This document shows, piece after piece, positions 39,301-45,800 of a stretch of DNA of 64,000 bases; position 1 is the first letter of the stretch, and each line of letters starts with the position of its first letter. The DNA lies in the NCBI GenBank assembly GCA_013399895.1, contig VXBA01004195.1, positions 25,815-89,814 on the forward strand, written 5' to 3'. The translations under genes were made by a program, and so were the position numbers. Source of the DNA: Serilophus lunatus. Taxonomy: Eukaryota; Chordata; Aves; Passeriformes; Eurylaimidae. The notes below the pieces were generated by a model. The model was given only the letters and a program-made list of their open reading frames with translations, was not told the origin of the DNA and searched no databases.

Positions 39301-42300
39301 ATCTTCTCTAGTGTTTGTATCTGCTAGACCACCAGCACTTCCTTCCTCCTATTGGGAGGTCACAGGCCTCTGCACAGCCCAAGACCTCACCAGCAGCTCC
39401 TTCAACATGTAGTTTTACACGAGTTCTCTCAGTTTCTGCCCCACATTTCATTTCTAACAGTCTAGGTGACTGGTGGCTGAGCAAATAATACATAACAAGC
39501 AAATTCTTCCCAGTTGATGATGGCAAATAGGCAGCAAGGTATAGTGCACTTGGCTTCTTTTGGCTTGAAGGTTGTGTTCAAATTCGTGGTCCATAAACTA
39601 CAGAATCTTACGTGGACTAATCTGCTCCTCTTCCAGGATTTCTTGTGACCCCAAGCTTCAAAGTTTTATTGTCTTGTTTTAATATTAAAAATATATTTTT
39701 GATTTTGGCTAAATAGGTCTTTTGTGTTTTCCTTTAATAAGAAACAGGCTGCTTCATATCTGTGAAGCAGGGGAAACTTTGTCTTCAGTGAGAGGAGACC
39801 ACTTACTGCTGCTGCTTTCTCTTGTTGCAGACATTCCTGTGATCCCTGACTTGGAGGAAGTCCAGGAGGAAGATCTGGCCATGCAAGTGGCTGCTCCCCC
39901 AAGGTAAGAGCACTGCCAGGTGCTCTCATCAGCCCTGTGAACTGGTTAGTGAAATTAAACCCATCTTATGCTCTCTGGATGTCAGCAGCAGTGCCATTCA
40001 GCAGGATTTGGTGCTGTGTTTTGTGACAGCAGGGCTCCAAGCTGTACAGTGCAAACTTGTTTCCTATTACATGGAGAAAACAATTACTGCATATTCTTGC
40101 TCTTTATAAAAAAACCTACATTGGAATAACACATTTGATGTTGCAAAATCGAACTCTCGAAAGTGAGGGATTGCTTTATTTAAGGTTGCCTGTATAACCT
40201 CAAATGCCTCCAATACACAGGCACTTCCACAAGCATTTTGATTATTCATGGTCATAGACTGCTTTGCCCTCCACAGGGTGTCCTTCTTACTTGAGTGCGT
40301 AGCTAATTTGCAAAGTACAATCCTGTTGTTTGAAGGTGCTATCAGAGTAGCTGTGGGGTTAGCTCAAGGAAGACCAGAAAGTTTTAAATAATGAAAGTTC
40401 TTGGAGTTTTGTCTTAAACATATGAGGAAAGTCTTCTCTGTTGGGCCTATTGTCAAGATCGTAGACTGGGATTTCTGTTGACCCTTACTTGGATGGGTGG
40501 GATATCTTACTCCCGACTGCAGATGCCTGTCTTACAAATGTGGAGTAGTCATTGTAATTATATAGCTGTTAACAAAAATAATTGACACTTTATAGTAGTA
40601 AGTTTAAAATTACCGTGTCTCTCACTAGAGTTAATTACTTTTTCACTTTTTTTTTATAATGCCATCTGATCCTCCTGTATTCATAGTTTTCCTGCAGTAG
40701 AAGAGACAAATGATGTTCATGGACAAACAAGCAAATTCAATTAATATAGGTCTTTTCTACAGCATTGCATTACCTGTGAAGGGAAGTGGAGTACGACAGT
40801 GTATCACCCCTCTGTGCCATATGTCTCTTGGAATGCTACATTTTAAGAAATCATATTTGTTAGCTCTGACTCAGCTCAGACATGAAAATCACAAAGTCAC
40901 TTCTATTCTGTAGCTTATATGGTGTTGCTCTCAGAGCCTCCTTTGCTATAGTTCTGCAGCTGTTGGAAGGCTCACTGTAGTTCTGTTTCTTTCTAGCCCT
41001 AGCAGCTAGTCTGTGAAACTTCTTTCTGGCATACTGGTTTCTCTGAGGAAGTCCATGGTTGTTCCACTTCTGTCTTTATGTGTATTCACAACCTGGTACA
41101 CAGATTTGTCAATGACTGTTCATTTGCTGACTGGGATGTGCTTCTGTCTGAATACATCCATCTCAAGACTCTACATTGTTGTGTGGAGACTTGAGATGGA
41201 TGTCAGCAGACTATTGTTGGTGCTACCTTCCTCCTCACATGTGCTTCCACTCTGACCCAGGCTTGTTCTTTGTCCCTTTGTGGTTGCAGTGTGCAGGTGA
41301 ACCGAGTGCTGACCTACCATGACCTAGACAAAGATCTAATGAAGTATGCTGCCTTTCAGACTCTGGTAAGTGGATGTTGGTATGCACTAAGCGATGTGAC
41401 CTCCTTCTAGATGACCATCATCCTCCACAGTGATACTCAGCTGCACAAAATACACAGCTTTATCATCCAAACAACTTGTAGTTTGCCTGTAAGTTTGTTC
41501 CTTTCTGCAATGTGACTTTTGTGATTGTTTTTGTCTGTAAATAGCGTGGATATGGTATCTGGTGCTAAGATGAGGCTCCTGCTGTTGTCCTGGGCAAAGT
41601 ATATGACCCTTATGAGGCAAATGTGCTGATCTCCAGCAAGACCTATCTGGTGAAATGAAGGTGTCCACTTTCTCAATGTCTGTAAGACTGATTCTGTGTG
41701 TGCTCATAGGATGGGGAGGTAGACCTGAAGCTCCTCACCAAAGTTTTGGCTCCAGAGCATGAACTACGAGAGGTGAGTCTTTTTTTTTGTGGAAACACCA
41801 ACAAGGTAAAAGCTTCTTGTGTTTCTCAGACTGTAATAGTAAGCCTTTGTTGGTGGGGTGGAGAAGAGAGATGAGGAGGAGCTTGTCCAAGCTTTAAGAG
41901 GTTTCATCTCCCCAGGAGATGATTTTAAAGACATATAGTGCTTTCTCTGTGAGAGTTTATGGCATCACTATGATTGTCCCCCTTCAGGATGAAGGAGCTA
42001 GTAAGGAAAAAATAAAGGGCCTAGTACTGTCACAGATCCCTGCACAGTGCTCTGTTGTATATTGTCCTTTGGTAGCCACCATAAGCTACAGGTGACGCTA
42101 CAGAACAGTACCGAGGGACAAAGGCAGGGAGCATTTGGGGTTTGGGCAAGGGGTTTTAAAGCAGGACGGAGCAACCTCAATAAAACTGGGTGGGCAGAAA
42201 CTCAGGACTTGCAACAAAGAATTTCCACAGCTTTAAACTGCACATGCTTCAGCAGAAGTGCAGAAGGGTTGAAGATTTTTATGGCTCCTCTTTATTCCCT

Positions 42301-42692
42301 TCCTAGAATGATCTAATATTATTGAGTATAAAAAAAATGTGTACTTTATGGAATTTTGAAACATGAATAATTCTGTCAACATTTTTAAATTGTAGCAGGG
42401 ATTCACATTTCATTTTGGCTAGTATTCTTGTTCTAGCCAACCGAATCTGAGACTTCCCTGGTTGGGGCAGTTGCCATTTAGTTTTTCTCTTCACTGTTCA
42501 TTTTTAATGTCTGGCATTATTGAGATAACTTTGGGTGTCACCAGGAACATTTCATCATGTTTGTCTTTTTGCTTTTGGAAGGATGACGTCAGCTGGGATT
42601 GGGACCATCTCTTCACAGAGGTGTCCTCAGAACTAGTGACTGAGTGGGACCTGGGACAGTCTGAGAGAGAGGACCATCTCAGTCTGCCATAG
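236..42692 (+). CDS. IFT43: IFT43, intraflagellar transport protein 43 (spliced; span of visible coding exons)
   Basis: IFT43 is a small subunit of the IFT-A complex, which drives retrograde transport in cilia and import of membrane proteins; known partners are IFT121/WDR35 and IFT139. Joined exons: 236-325, 6196-6225 (candidate), 15531-15598, 27757-27789, 28277-28323, 39831-39903, 41290-41365, 41710-41772, 42582-42692. Reading from the Met codon at 245 gives about 193 residues (183 without the microexon); human IFT43 has 208 with about 21 residues before the matching Met, so the true N terminus probably lies in exon 1 to the left. The C-terminal half carries the family signature blocks [51 protein letters not shown] and WDWDHLFTEVSSE, nearly the same as I recall for human. 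All introns are GT-AG and all phases agree. Identification rests on recalled family sequence, not on a search. Confidence 0.97.
2479..2528. repeat. Oligo(A) run followed by oligo(T) run
   Basis: An A-run (about 2481-2493) is followed 20 bases later by a T-run of about 16 (2513-2528). Such facing A/T runs form a simple inverted repeat and may be relics of poly(A) tails. No element body is recognisable on either side. Confidence 0.8.
3770..4740 (+). mobile_element. Decayed retroelement fragments, DIRS/YR-like (reverse transcriptase and tyrosine recombinase remnants)
   Basis: Two stretches on the + strand look like pieces of one DIRS-type element. At about 3870-3975 the translation around IEQKSNLFPGSNMTALNNL resembles the stretch after the catalytic DD box of reverse transcriptases, where a conserved EKS-x-L-x-P is followed by a helix and LG. 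At about 4604-4690 the translation RATFTAFWKDVHTGEFCKAA followed by IW resembles the C-terminal recombinase block with a G-x-x-x-x-x-ICKAA-x-W pattern. The order RT then recombinase, same strand, fits a DIRS element with internal deletion. Stops and missing key residues (no catalytic Tyr seen) show that it is dead. The match is by eye against remembered family patterns; an unrelated chance frame is possible. Confidence 0.4.
6196..6225 (+). CDS. IFT43: Candidate 30-base IFT43 microexon (DEDSEEKVDH)
   Basis: A long pyrimidine tract (about 6160-6195) ends in CTTCTAG, followed by 30 bases and a consensus donor GTAAGA at 6226. The exon is phase 0 on both sides, so it can be added or skipped without changing the frame, and codes an acidic decapeptide between the exon 2 end (SLGE) and the next exon start (GPPPKPPRRQGG). 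The human reference protein, as I recall it, has a different short linker here, so this may be an alternative or lineage-specific exon. Splice sites are strong; support from expression is lacking. Confidence 0.6.
7900..8130 (-). mobile_element. Old CR1 LINE fragment (3' region), minus strand
   Basis: In + strand reading, the segment from about 7915 (CCTCCCTTAGTCATTGCCTG) through AAGCTGAAATACTTGGC and CTTCTTGAATC to ACCCTTCTCTGAACTCCC near 8015 follows, in order, the reverse complement of the 3' part of ancient amniote CR1 elements known best from turtles and crocodilians. Divergence is high, so this is an old copy. Ends are approximate. Confidence 0.6.
8395..8510 (+). mobile_element. MIR-like SINE fragment
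   Basis: The run TCTGGCTTTGCCATCTTTTT, then CCTTGGAAAAGTCTCTCC and TTTGCTTTAGTCCCTGTCTG follows the core of MIR/CORE-SINEs (the gctctgccac ... ccttgggcaagtcact ... ctcagtttcc pattern) with roughly the right spacing. It is strongly diverged, and the call is by pattern only. Confidence 0.5.
15531..15598 (+). CDS. IFT43: IFT43 exon 4 (GPPPKPPRRQGGWAGDHVLAPT)
   Basis: Sixty-eight bases between AAAG at 15530 and the donor GTGAGT at 15599. It enters in phase 0 and leaves after two bases of a Lys codon. The block RRQGGWAGD matches human CRQGGWAGD exactly in its core, followed by a polar stretch. The proline-rich PPPKPP at the start is a flexible linker. Confidence 0.95.
16722..16735. promoter_or_regulatory. 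X-box-like RFX site in intron 4
   Basis: GTTGCCATGGCAAA is a near-perfect palindrome of the RFX X-box (GTTGCC, two-base spacer, GGCAAC), with one mismatch in the last base. RFX2/3 factors activate many ciliary genes through this motif, and the host gene is ciliary. Its place deep in an intron makes an enhancer role possible, but a single 14-base match may be chance. Confidence 0.4.
18314..18334. repeat. (ATT)n microsatellite
   Basis: About five ATT units flanked by ATAATT on both sides. The bases just left (CCCTTAAAGTTTTCCAACC) resemble the 3' end of a plus-strand CR1, whose tail often seeds such repeats; that link is weak. Confidence 0.75.
18490..18532. repeat. Two-step inverted repeat (hairpin) in intron 4
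   Basis: GACTCCTAG at 18490-18498 pairs with CTAGGAGTC at 18524-18532, and inside it CATCTGT at 18501-18507 pairs with ACAGATG at 18511-18517. The loop is AGA and the bulges are TG and TTATTG. It can fold as a 43-base stem-loop with 16 paired positions. No function can be assigned from the sequence. Confidence 0.75.
19335..19370. repeat. Short tandem repeat, unit about 21 bases, two copies
   Basis: AGTGCTGCTTTCAGT occurs twice, separated by AAGAAA. The second copy starts within the AAAGTG of the first unit's end, giving a period of 21 bases. It is a simple local duplication. Confidence 0.7.
20495..20600. promoter_or_regulatory. Conserved-looking block in intron 4 (possible regulatory element)
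   Basis: Unlike its surroundings this segment keeps several CpGs and a non-repetitive balanced composition (around ATCGGCACGCATCAAGGACA and ATGGCGC). It does not join in frame with IFT43 exons and shows no splice sites that would add to the protein. I read it as a candidate conserved noncoding element; no alignment was possible. Confidence 0.25.
20938..21051. repeat. T-rich polypyrimidine tract
   Basis: About 110 bases made almost only of T with scattered C, ending in TTTTTTTTTCCCAG. It resembles an oversized 3' splice-site tract, but the bases after the AG (CTAGTGAAG) contain a stop in one frame and no exon follows. Confidence 0.85.
23117..23700. promoter_or_regulatory. Intronic CpG island (possible alternative promoter)
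   Basis: GC content and CpG frequency rise sharply here, highest at 23,510-23,640, inside a gene whose introns are otherwise CpG-poor. It contains an E-box CACGTG at 23395-23400, the inverted repeat GAACGT-CACG-ACGTTC near 23,316, a CTCF site and an X-box half-site GTTGCC at 23685-23690. Long open frames on both strands here come from the lack of AT-rich stop codons. CpG preservation normally means an unmethylated promoter or enhancer in the germ line. A start for a short IFT43 form or for a separate noncoding RNA is possible. Confidence 0.75.
23594..23612 (+). promoter_or_regulatory. Near-consensus CTCF binding site
   Basis: TGGCCGGCAGGGGGCGCCC agrees with the vertebrate CTCF core (TGGCCACCAGGGGGCGCTA) at nearly all positions, including the whole CAGGGGGCGC core. 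It lies in the intronic CpG island. CTCF sites of this strength are usually bound; orientation is with the core on the + strand, relevant for loop direction. Two CpGs in the motif may make binding methylation-sensitive. Confidence 0.75.
27757..27789 (+). CDS. IFT43: IFT43 exon 5 (SGRKHAEEVE)
   Basis: Thirty-three bases between CTTGCAG at 27756 and GTAAGT at 27790. The first base completes a Lys codon, and the last two bases start an Asp codon. The peptide K-SGRKHAEEVE-D matches human K-FRRKASEEIE-D position by position. It is short, but the frame and both splice sites fit. Confidence 0.93.
27790..28276 (+). other. IFT43: IFT43 intron 5 (487 bases)
   Basis: GT-AG intron with donor GTAAGT and acceptor TTTTGCTGCAG. 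Nothing else is recognisable in it. Confidence 0.85.
28277..28323 (+). CDS. IFT43: IFT43 exon 6 (HRLRQQCLEAPDDGG)
   Basis: Forty-seven bases between CTGCAG at 28276 and the donor GTAAAA at 28324. The residues D-HRLRQQCLEAPDDGG line up with human D-FRLRPQSLNGSDYGG, with RLR, Q, L, D and GG kept. It leaves one base of an Asp codon that the next exon completes. This is the least conserved part of the protein, a linker before the C-terminal core. Confidence 0.92.
30120..30310. promoter_or_regulatory. Candidate conserved noncoding element in intron 6
   Basis: AT-rich, non-repetitive DNA that keeps CpGs (GGTCACGG, TTGCGTAATG, GGATCGCC) and dense factor-like words, such as TTGCGTAAT (bZIP/CEBP-like), CCAAT in both CAACCAATAC and nearby, and ATTAACAT. 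This texture is typical of developmental enhancers, but no alignment was possible. Confidence 0.3.
33699..33737. repeat. A/T-rich low-complexity run
   Basis: T-run, then AATAAATATATATAAG, then an A-rich run of about 17. It is simple low-complexity DNA. Confidence 0.8.
33995..34016. repeat. Tandem duplication of ATGTTTCAGGA (two copies)
   Basis: Two exact 11-base units in direct tandem, followed by the start of a third (ATGTG). It is probably a replication slip. Confidence 0.85.
34928..34990. repeat. T-rich low-complexity tract
   Basis: Several T-runs of 6 to 14 broken by short mixed sequence. No exon follows. Confidence 0.75.
39530..39600 (+). mobile_element. Possible tRNA-derived SINE head (MIR-type)
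   Basis: TAGTGCACTTGG near 39542 fits an RNA polymerase III A box, and GTTCAAATTC near 39577 fits a B box at about tRNA spacing. The order resembles the tRNA-like head of MIR. It cannot fold into a proper tRNA as far as I can see, and two short boxes may coincide by chance. Confidence 0.25.
39831..39903 (+). CDS. IFT43: IFT43 exon 7 ([23 protein letters not shown])
   Basis: Seventy-three bases between TTGTTGCAG at 39830 and GTAAGA at 39904. It codes [24 protein letters not shown], with the final AG completed to Ser by the next exon. Human has [25 protein letters not shown]. This highly conserved block begins the IFT43 core that binds other IFT-A subunits. Confidence 0.98.
39904..41289 (+). 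other. IFT43: IFT43 intron 7 (1.4 kb) with a hairpin near its 3' end
   Basis: GT-AG intron with acceptor GTGGTTGCAG. It contains the hairpin at 41,154-41,203, 86 bases before the next exon. Otherwise unremarkable. Confidence 0.85.
41154..41203. repeat. Inverted repeat/hairpin in intron 7
   Basis: ACATCCATCTCAAG (41154-41167) is perfectly complementary to CTTGAGATGGATGT (41190-41203). Inside, one A-A mismatch is followed by seven further pairs (CTCTACA with TGTGGAG, one of them T-G), closing on a six-base loop TTGTTG. The stem spans 22 positions in 50 bases, similar in shape to a short miRNA precursor, and lies shortly before an exon so it could also affect splicing. Function is unknown. Confidence 0.85.
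41290..41365 (+). CDS. IFT43: IFT43 exon 8 (VQVNRVLTYHDLDKDL...FQTL)
   Basis: Seventy-six bases between GTTGCAG at 41289 and GTAAGT at 41366. The first base completes Ser; then VQVNRVLTYHDLDKDL and MKYAAFQTL follow, against human IQIKRVMTYRDLDNDL and MKYSAIQTL. It ends in phase 0. Confidence 0.98.
41366..41709 (+). other. IFT43: IFT43 intron 8 (344 bases)
   Basis: GT-AG intron, donor GTAAGT, acceptor GCTCATAG. Nothing else is recognisable in it. Confidence 0.85.
41710..41772 (+). CDS. IFT43: IFT43 exon 9 ([21 protein letters not shown])
   Basis: Sixty-three bases, phase 0 at both ends, between CATAG at 41709 and GTGAGT at 41773. The 21 residues differ from human only by conservative changes ([21 protein letters not shown]). 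This is the most conserved segment of the family. Confidence 0.98.
41773..42581 (+). other. IFT43: IFT43 intron 9 (0.8 kb)
   Basis: GT-AG intron, donor GTGAGT, acceptor TTTGGAAG, which is weaker than the others but preceded by a pyrimidine stretch. Nothing else is recognisable in it. Confidence 0.85.
42582..42692 (+). CDS. IFT43: IFT43 last coding exon with stop TAG
   Basis: It opens with DDVSWDWDHLFTEVSSEL, matching human DDVGWDWDHLFTEVSSEV, then VTEWD and an acidic tail ending HLSLP and TAG at 42690-42692. The tail is a few residues shorter than in human, where a different C-terminal end is found. The aromatic WDWDHLF block is a hallmark of the family. Confidence 0.98.
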   Translation, partial: DDVSWDWDHLFTEVSSELVTEWDLGQSEREDHLSLP

Positions 42693-42785
42693 AGCACTGG
42701 CACACCAGACATCTCATACATGTATCCCTTGTAAATAGTTTAGCACTTTCATTTTCTATTCACTTGTTTGTATTTAAGACATGAA

Positions 42786-42791
42786 AATAAA
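42786..42791 (+). terminator. IFT43: Poly(A) signal AATAAA, likely main IFT43 site
   Basis: Canonical hexamer about 95 bases after the stop codon, with a GT/T-rich stretch about 35 to 60 bases downstream (TTGGGAGAAGTTTGG, TTTTGTAG). Confidence 0.7.
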
Positions 42792-42888
42792 TAGGACCTT
42801 GCTTCACAGAAAAACTGTCTTGGGAGAAGTTTGGGGTATTTTGTAGTAAGAATCTCTGTTCCCAGAAGAGACAAAGAATTCTAAACAC

Positions 42889-42894
42889 AATAAA
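42889..42894 (+). terminator. IFT43: Second AATAAA, possible distal IFT43 poly(A) site
   Basis: Canonical hexamer about 100 bases after the first. Use of this site cannot be judged from sequence. Confidence 0.4.
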
Positions 42895-43966
42895 ATACTA
42901 ACTTATGAACAGTCACTCCACCTCAGATAACTGCAGAGGTTGATCTTTCCTCTATGGAAACGCAACCACTCTGAAGTGGACCATTTTCCAGTGGAGTTTG
43001 TAGTGATGGCTGTCAGAGAAGCTTAGGCTGATATGACTTGTTTTCCTAGGACCATCTTCCTCACAACAAACACCACAAATTGTCAGGATATCTGTTTTAC
43101 ATTTCATCCAGAAGCCTCCAGTCTTTTCCTGCTAGTTTAACTTCTTTACTGGAACATTGCCTCTGTATTGACTCAGGAAGCAGCATTACCTATTAAACTG
43201 CCAACAGCATCTCTTTTTACCTTGAGGTTTCCCAGCTAAATTCTGACCAGGCATAACCCCACAGCTTTTGCAATCACATGAAACCACAGCCTGAATGGAG
43301 ATTGCTTCAGGCAATAGGTGGCTTGCAAAGAAAATCCTGTTTATTTCATGCATGTGAAAGAATGGAGCCCGATGCTCTCAAACAAGGAAAACTCCCTGGT
43401 GAGTGTTTCCTTGGAACCAAGTAATCCACTCTTATTGTCATCTAAAGAAAAAACAGTTTAGCTGTTAATACTTGTCCCTGTAGAACTGTGGTCATTATTT
43501 GCAGGAAACAGTAACATTACTTCCTAAGCCAATGTCCTTCAAAGCCTTGTCCTATTGGAGACTCTTGCTATATACTTCTGGGGGGCGGTGCAGGTGCTAG
43601 AAGAAAACTTGCTGTGCTGCTCTTCTTAGCTTGTTTGGTCTGTCTAATTGAGCACTGCAGTCCCACTTCTGTGACAGCAGAACAGGTCAAATAACTTACT
43701 GTGAATTCAGTACTCAGCAGAATTTCAGATCAGAGTTGATAAGCCAAACAACTTTACCAACTTTACCAGTCTGAGGCCACAAAAATAAGTGTAGTCTCAT
43801 CTGTCTTAAAGACACACTAAGAGTTTTTACAACCAAGAAATCTCTCCTCTAACTAGAAAGTAGGTGAGATGAAAGGGAGACCAGTGTATGGAGGATAATC
43901 CAAAAGTCTTTCTCTTAGCATAGAAACCTGTTTTGGCATGAGCAAAAACTTCTCAGCTGAGCTAGC

Positions 43967-44030
43967 ATCTCTTTTATTGTGACACCTCTGTTCCAAGGAC
44001 AATAACCAGAGGTGTCACAATAAAAGAGAT
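43967..44030. repeat. Perfect 24-bp inverted repeat with 16-base loop
   Basis: The arm at 43967-43990 (starts ATCTCTTTTATTGTG, ends CACCTCTG) is exactly complementary to the arm at 44007-44030, with the loop TTCCAAGGACAATAAC between them. It folds into a 64-base hairpin without mismatch. Each arm carries AATAAA when read outward (44019-44024 on +, and the mirror on -). A perfect stem this long is rare in unique DNA and must be recent or maintained. It is about 1.1 kb after the second IFT43 poly(A) signal. Confidence 0.95.
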
Positions 44031-44329
44031 AATTCAGAATGCTTCCTACCTTTCAGGAAAAGAAAAATTAAATTCAGCAAACTAAAATAGTTTAGTAAAT
44101 TATAGAAACCAAACAAGCCAGTCTGAGGGATAAAAAACAGAGTGCTGTTGGCTACCCTCCTTTGGCTGGAGGCCCTGGGCAGAGATGCTCTGGGGTGGGA
44201 GGCAGGTGTCTGTGGGACAGGCCTGTGCCCAGTCTGGGACCTTGAGAGCCCAACAAATACCCAGACAGAGCTTGAGAGAAATGCTTGAAAAAAGTGACAG
44301 CCTCATATTTTAAGACAGGAAGAGGTAGC

Positions 44330-44860
44330 TTTGATCATTTAATCTGACCCGCTGTAGTATAGGCCATGGCAGAGTCCAGTGAGATCTGGCTGATCTTTGA
44401 GTGTCTTTTAGGAAGACAGACAGTAGTATATTTGAAACTCACTCCCGGTTAGTTTTTAATAGAGAATTGCCCTTTTGGTTTAAAATTTGCTTTATTTCTA
44501 GACTCAGTTTTTGAGTTTCATCTTTTGTTCCCTGAGACTGCTTGCTTTCACTTTTCCAATCAAGCCATGTTGTCAGATATTTTCTTCTTGCTTCAGTATT
44601 CATGTGCACTGTGATCAAGTTGTGTCTTTAATTTCCTTCAATAAACTTAATAGACTGAGACTTGTTTCCATGTCTCTTCAATTGCTTTTCCAGCTGGAGG
44701 AAGAGAGGTGGGTGTCTGGCTCCTGGCCTTTCTCCCACAAGTTGTTCCCACCTATCTTTCTTCCACAGTTGTGTTTTGGTTGCAGAGCTGGAAGGGTGAC
44801 TGAGACCTGAGACTTTCTCAAGTTATGGTGCTGTCAGAGGAGAACACATGCCTGTTACTG
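44330..44860 (-). mobile_element. CR1 LINE fragment (3' region), minus strand, about 0.5 kb
   Basis: Read on the + strand, GATCATTTAATCTGACC, then TATAGGCCATG (with one base change), CTTTTAGGAAGACA, TTTAAAATTTGCTTTATTTC, GTGATCAAGTTGTGTC, AATAGACTGAGACTTG and GGCCTTTCTCC ... CACAGTTGTG appear in the order of the reverse complement of the 3' region of ancient amniote CR1 elements. It is old, with many substitutions, but co-linear over about 500 bases. This is the longest recognisable transposon in the window. Confidence 0.75.
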
Positions 44861-45183
44861 TCCTTGCTGAAAAGAAGTGATGAGCTGCTTTTGCATGCCC
44901 AGGCCAGCTTTTAGCTGATTGATGCACCAGTGCGTATTGGCTGTGACAGAGCTGCCTCAGGAACTTGCATTTCTGACAAGTCCTGTGGGAAGAACATGCA
45001 AAAGAGGAAACGGCAGGTGTAACTTTTTCTTGTAGCCTGTGGAGGCATAGCTCTGGTTGAGCCTCAGGAAGCAAGAGCAGTTTTCAAAACAGTGCACCCA
45101 GTTCCTAGGAAGTTGGATCAGCCCTCCAGGCTGTGCCTAGCCAAGGCATAAACAGTAGTCTGTTGTTGGTTTCCACAAACCCT

Positions 45184-45290
45184 GTATCACAGAGGGGTAA
45201 AAGTGCAGTGGTGTGACCAGGGCCACACAATGAATCTTTGGCAGGGTTAGAAATGAGGAACCTCAAGTTCCCAATTCAAACAAGGCTTTC
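45184..45290 (+). mobile_element. MIR/CORE-SINE-like tail
   Basis: TCACAGAGGGGTAAAAGTG, then GACCAGGGCCACACAATG, TTTGGCAGGGTTAGAAATG and CCTCAAGTTCCC follow the 3' half of MIR-like SINEs (acagag ... gcccaaggtcacacag ... gtggcagagc ... gaacc ... tcctgactccc). Spacing fits. Confidence 0.65.
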
Positions 45291-45758
45291 ATATACCTGG
45301 TGAGTTTTTTTTATCTTAATTTCAAAGATGACAATTCAGTGTAGAGTCTTGTGGCCTGCCTATTCTTTGTTCTGTTGTGTTCATACATTGCTGAGGAAGA
45401 GCTGAAAACCTGTCAAAATGTGTGGGTCAACAGCATGTTTAGCTCAGTGAGCTGGTCTGGAGGTCTACTCAGGGACTTGTTGGAATTCTGGATGCATGTA
45501 AATATCTGCCTGTAGAAAGCCTCTGGCAGACTGAGAGCACAAGCGAGTAATACTGGGCAAATGGCAAGCTTCACCACAGATAAAGTAAAAGAAGGACATA
45601 AAAGAAACATTAAGTCTAGGTCCTGTCAGTTTTAGGGACTTCTGGTTTTGCTTGTAGTAATACACATGATATTTATAGGCTTGCTTGGTGGAGATGCCTT
45701 ACTGGAATGCAGTTTCTTGGTGACTGGGGAATATTGGGGCTGAGATAGACTAGGCAGT

Positions 45759-45800
45759 GCTGGAAAAAAAAAAAGTAGGAAATAAAAGCTGAAAAAAAGC
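45759..45800. repeat. A-rich run
   Basis: A run of about 12 A, then AGTAGGAAATAAAAGCTG and a second short A-run. It is low-complexity DNA, with no element body seen. Confidence 0.6.

Larger units (their letters stand above)
28324..39830 (+). other. IFT43: IFT43 intron 6 (11.5 kb)
   Basis: GT-AG intron. Visible items are a conserved-looking AT-rich block near 30.12-30.31 kb, A/T-rich runs near 33.70 kb and T-rich runs near 34.93-34.99 kb, a small tandem duplication at 33.995 kb, a weak MIR-like stretch near 35.74-35.80 kb and a possible tRNA-derived SINE head near 39.53-39.60 kb. The 38.2-38.9 kb part is GC-richer with open frames but no recognisable protein. Confidence 0.7.
42693..42910 (+). 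other. IFT43: IFT43 3' UTR and probable end of transcript
   Basis: After the stop, AT-rich DNA carries AATAAA at 42786-42791 and again at 42889-42894. The first, about 95 bases past the stop, is the likelier main site; the second could give a longer form. The exact cleavage points are not visible. Confidence 0.7.

Noticed and set aside
39530..39600. Functional tRNA gene
   Set aside because: A and B box words are present but no acceptor stem or cloverleaf can be drawn; at most a SINE head.
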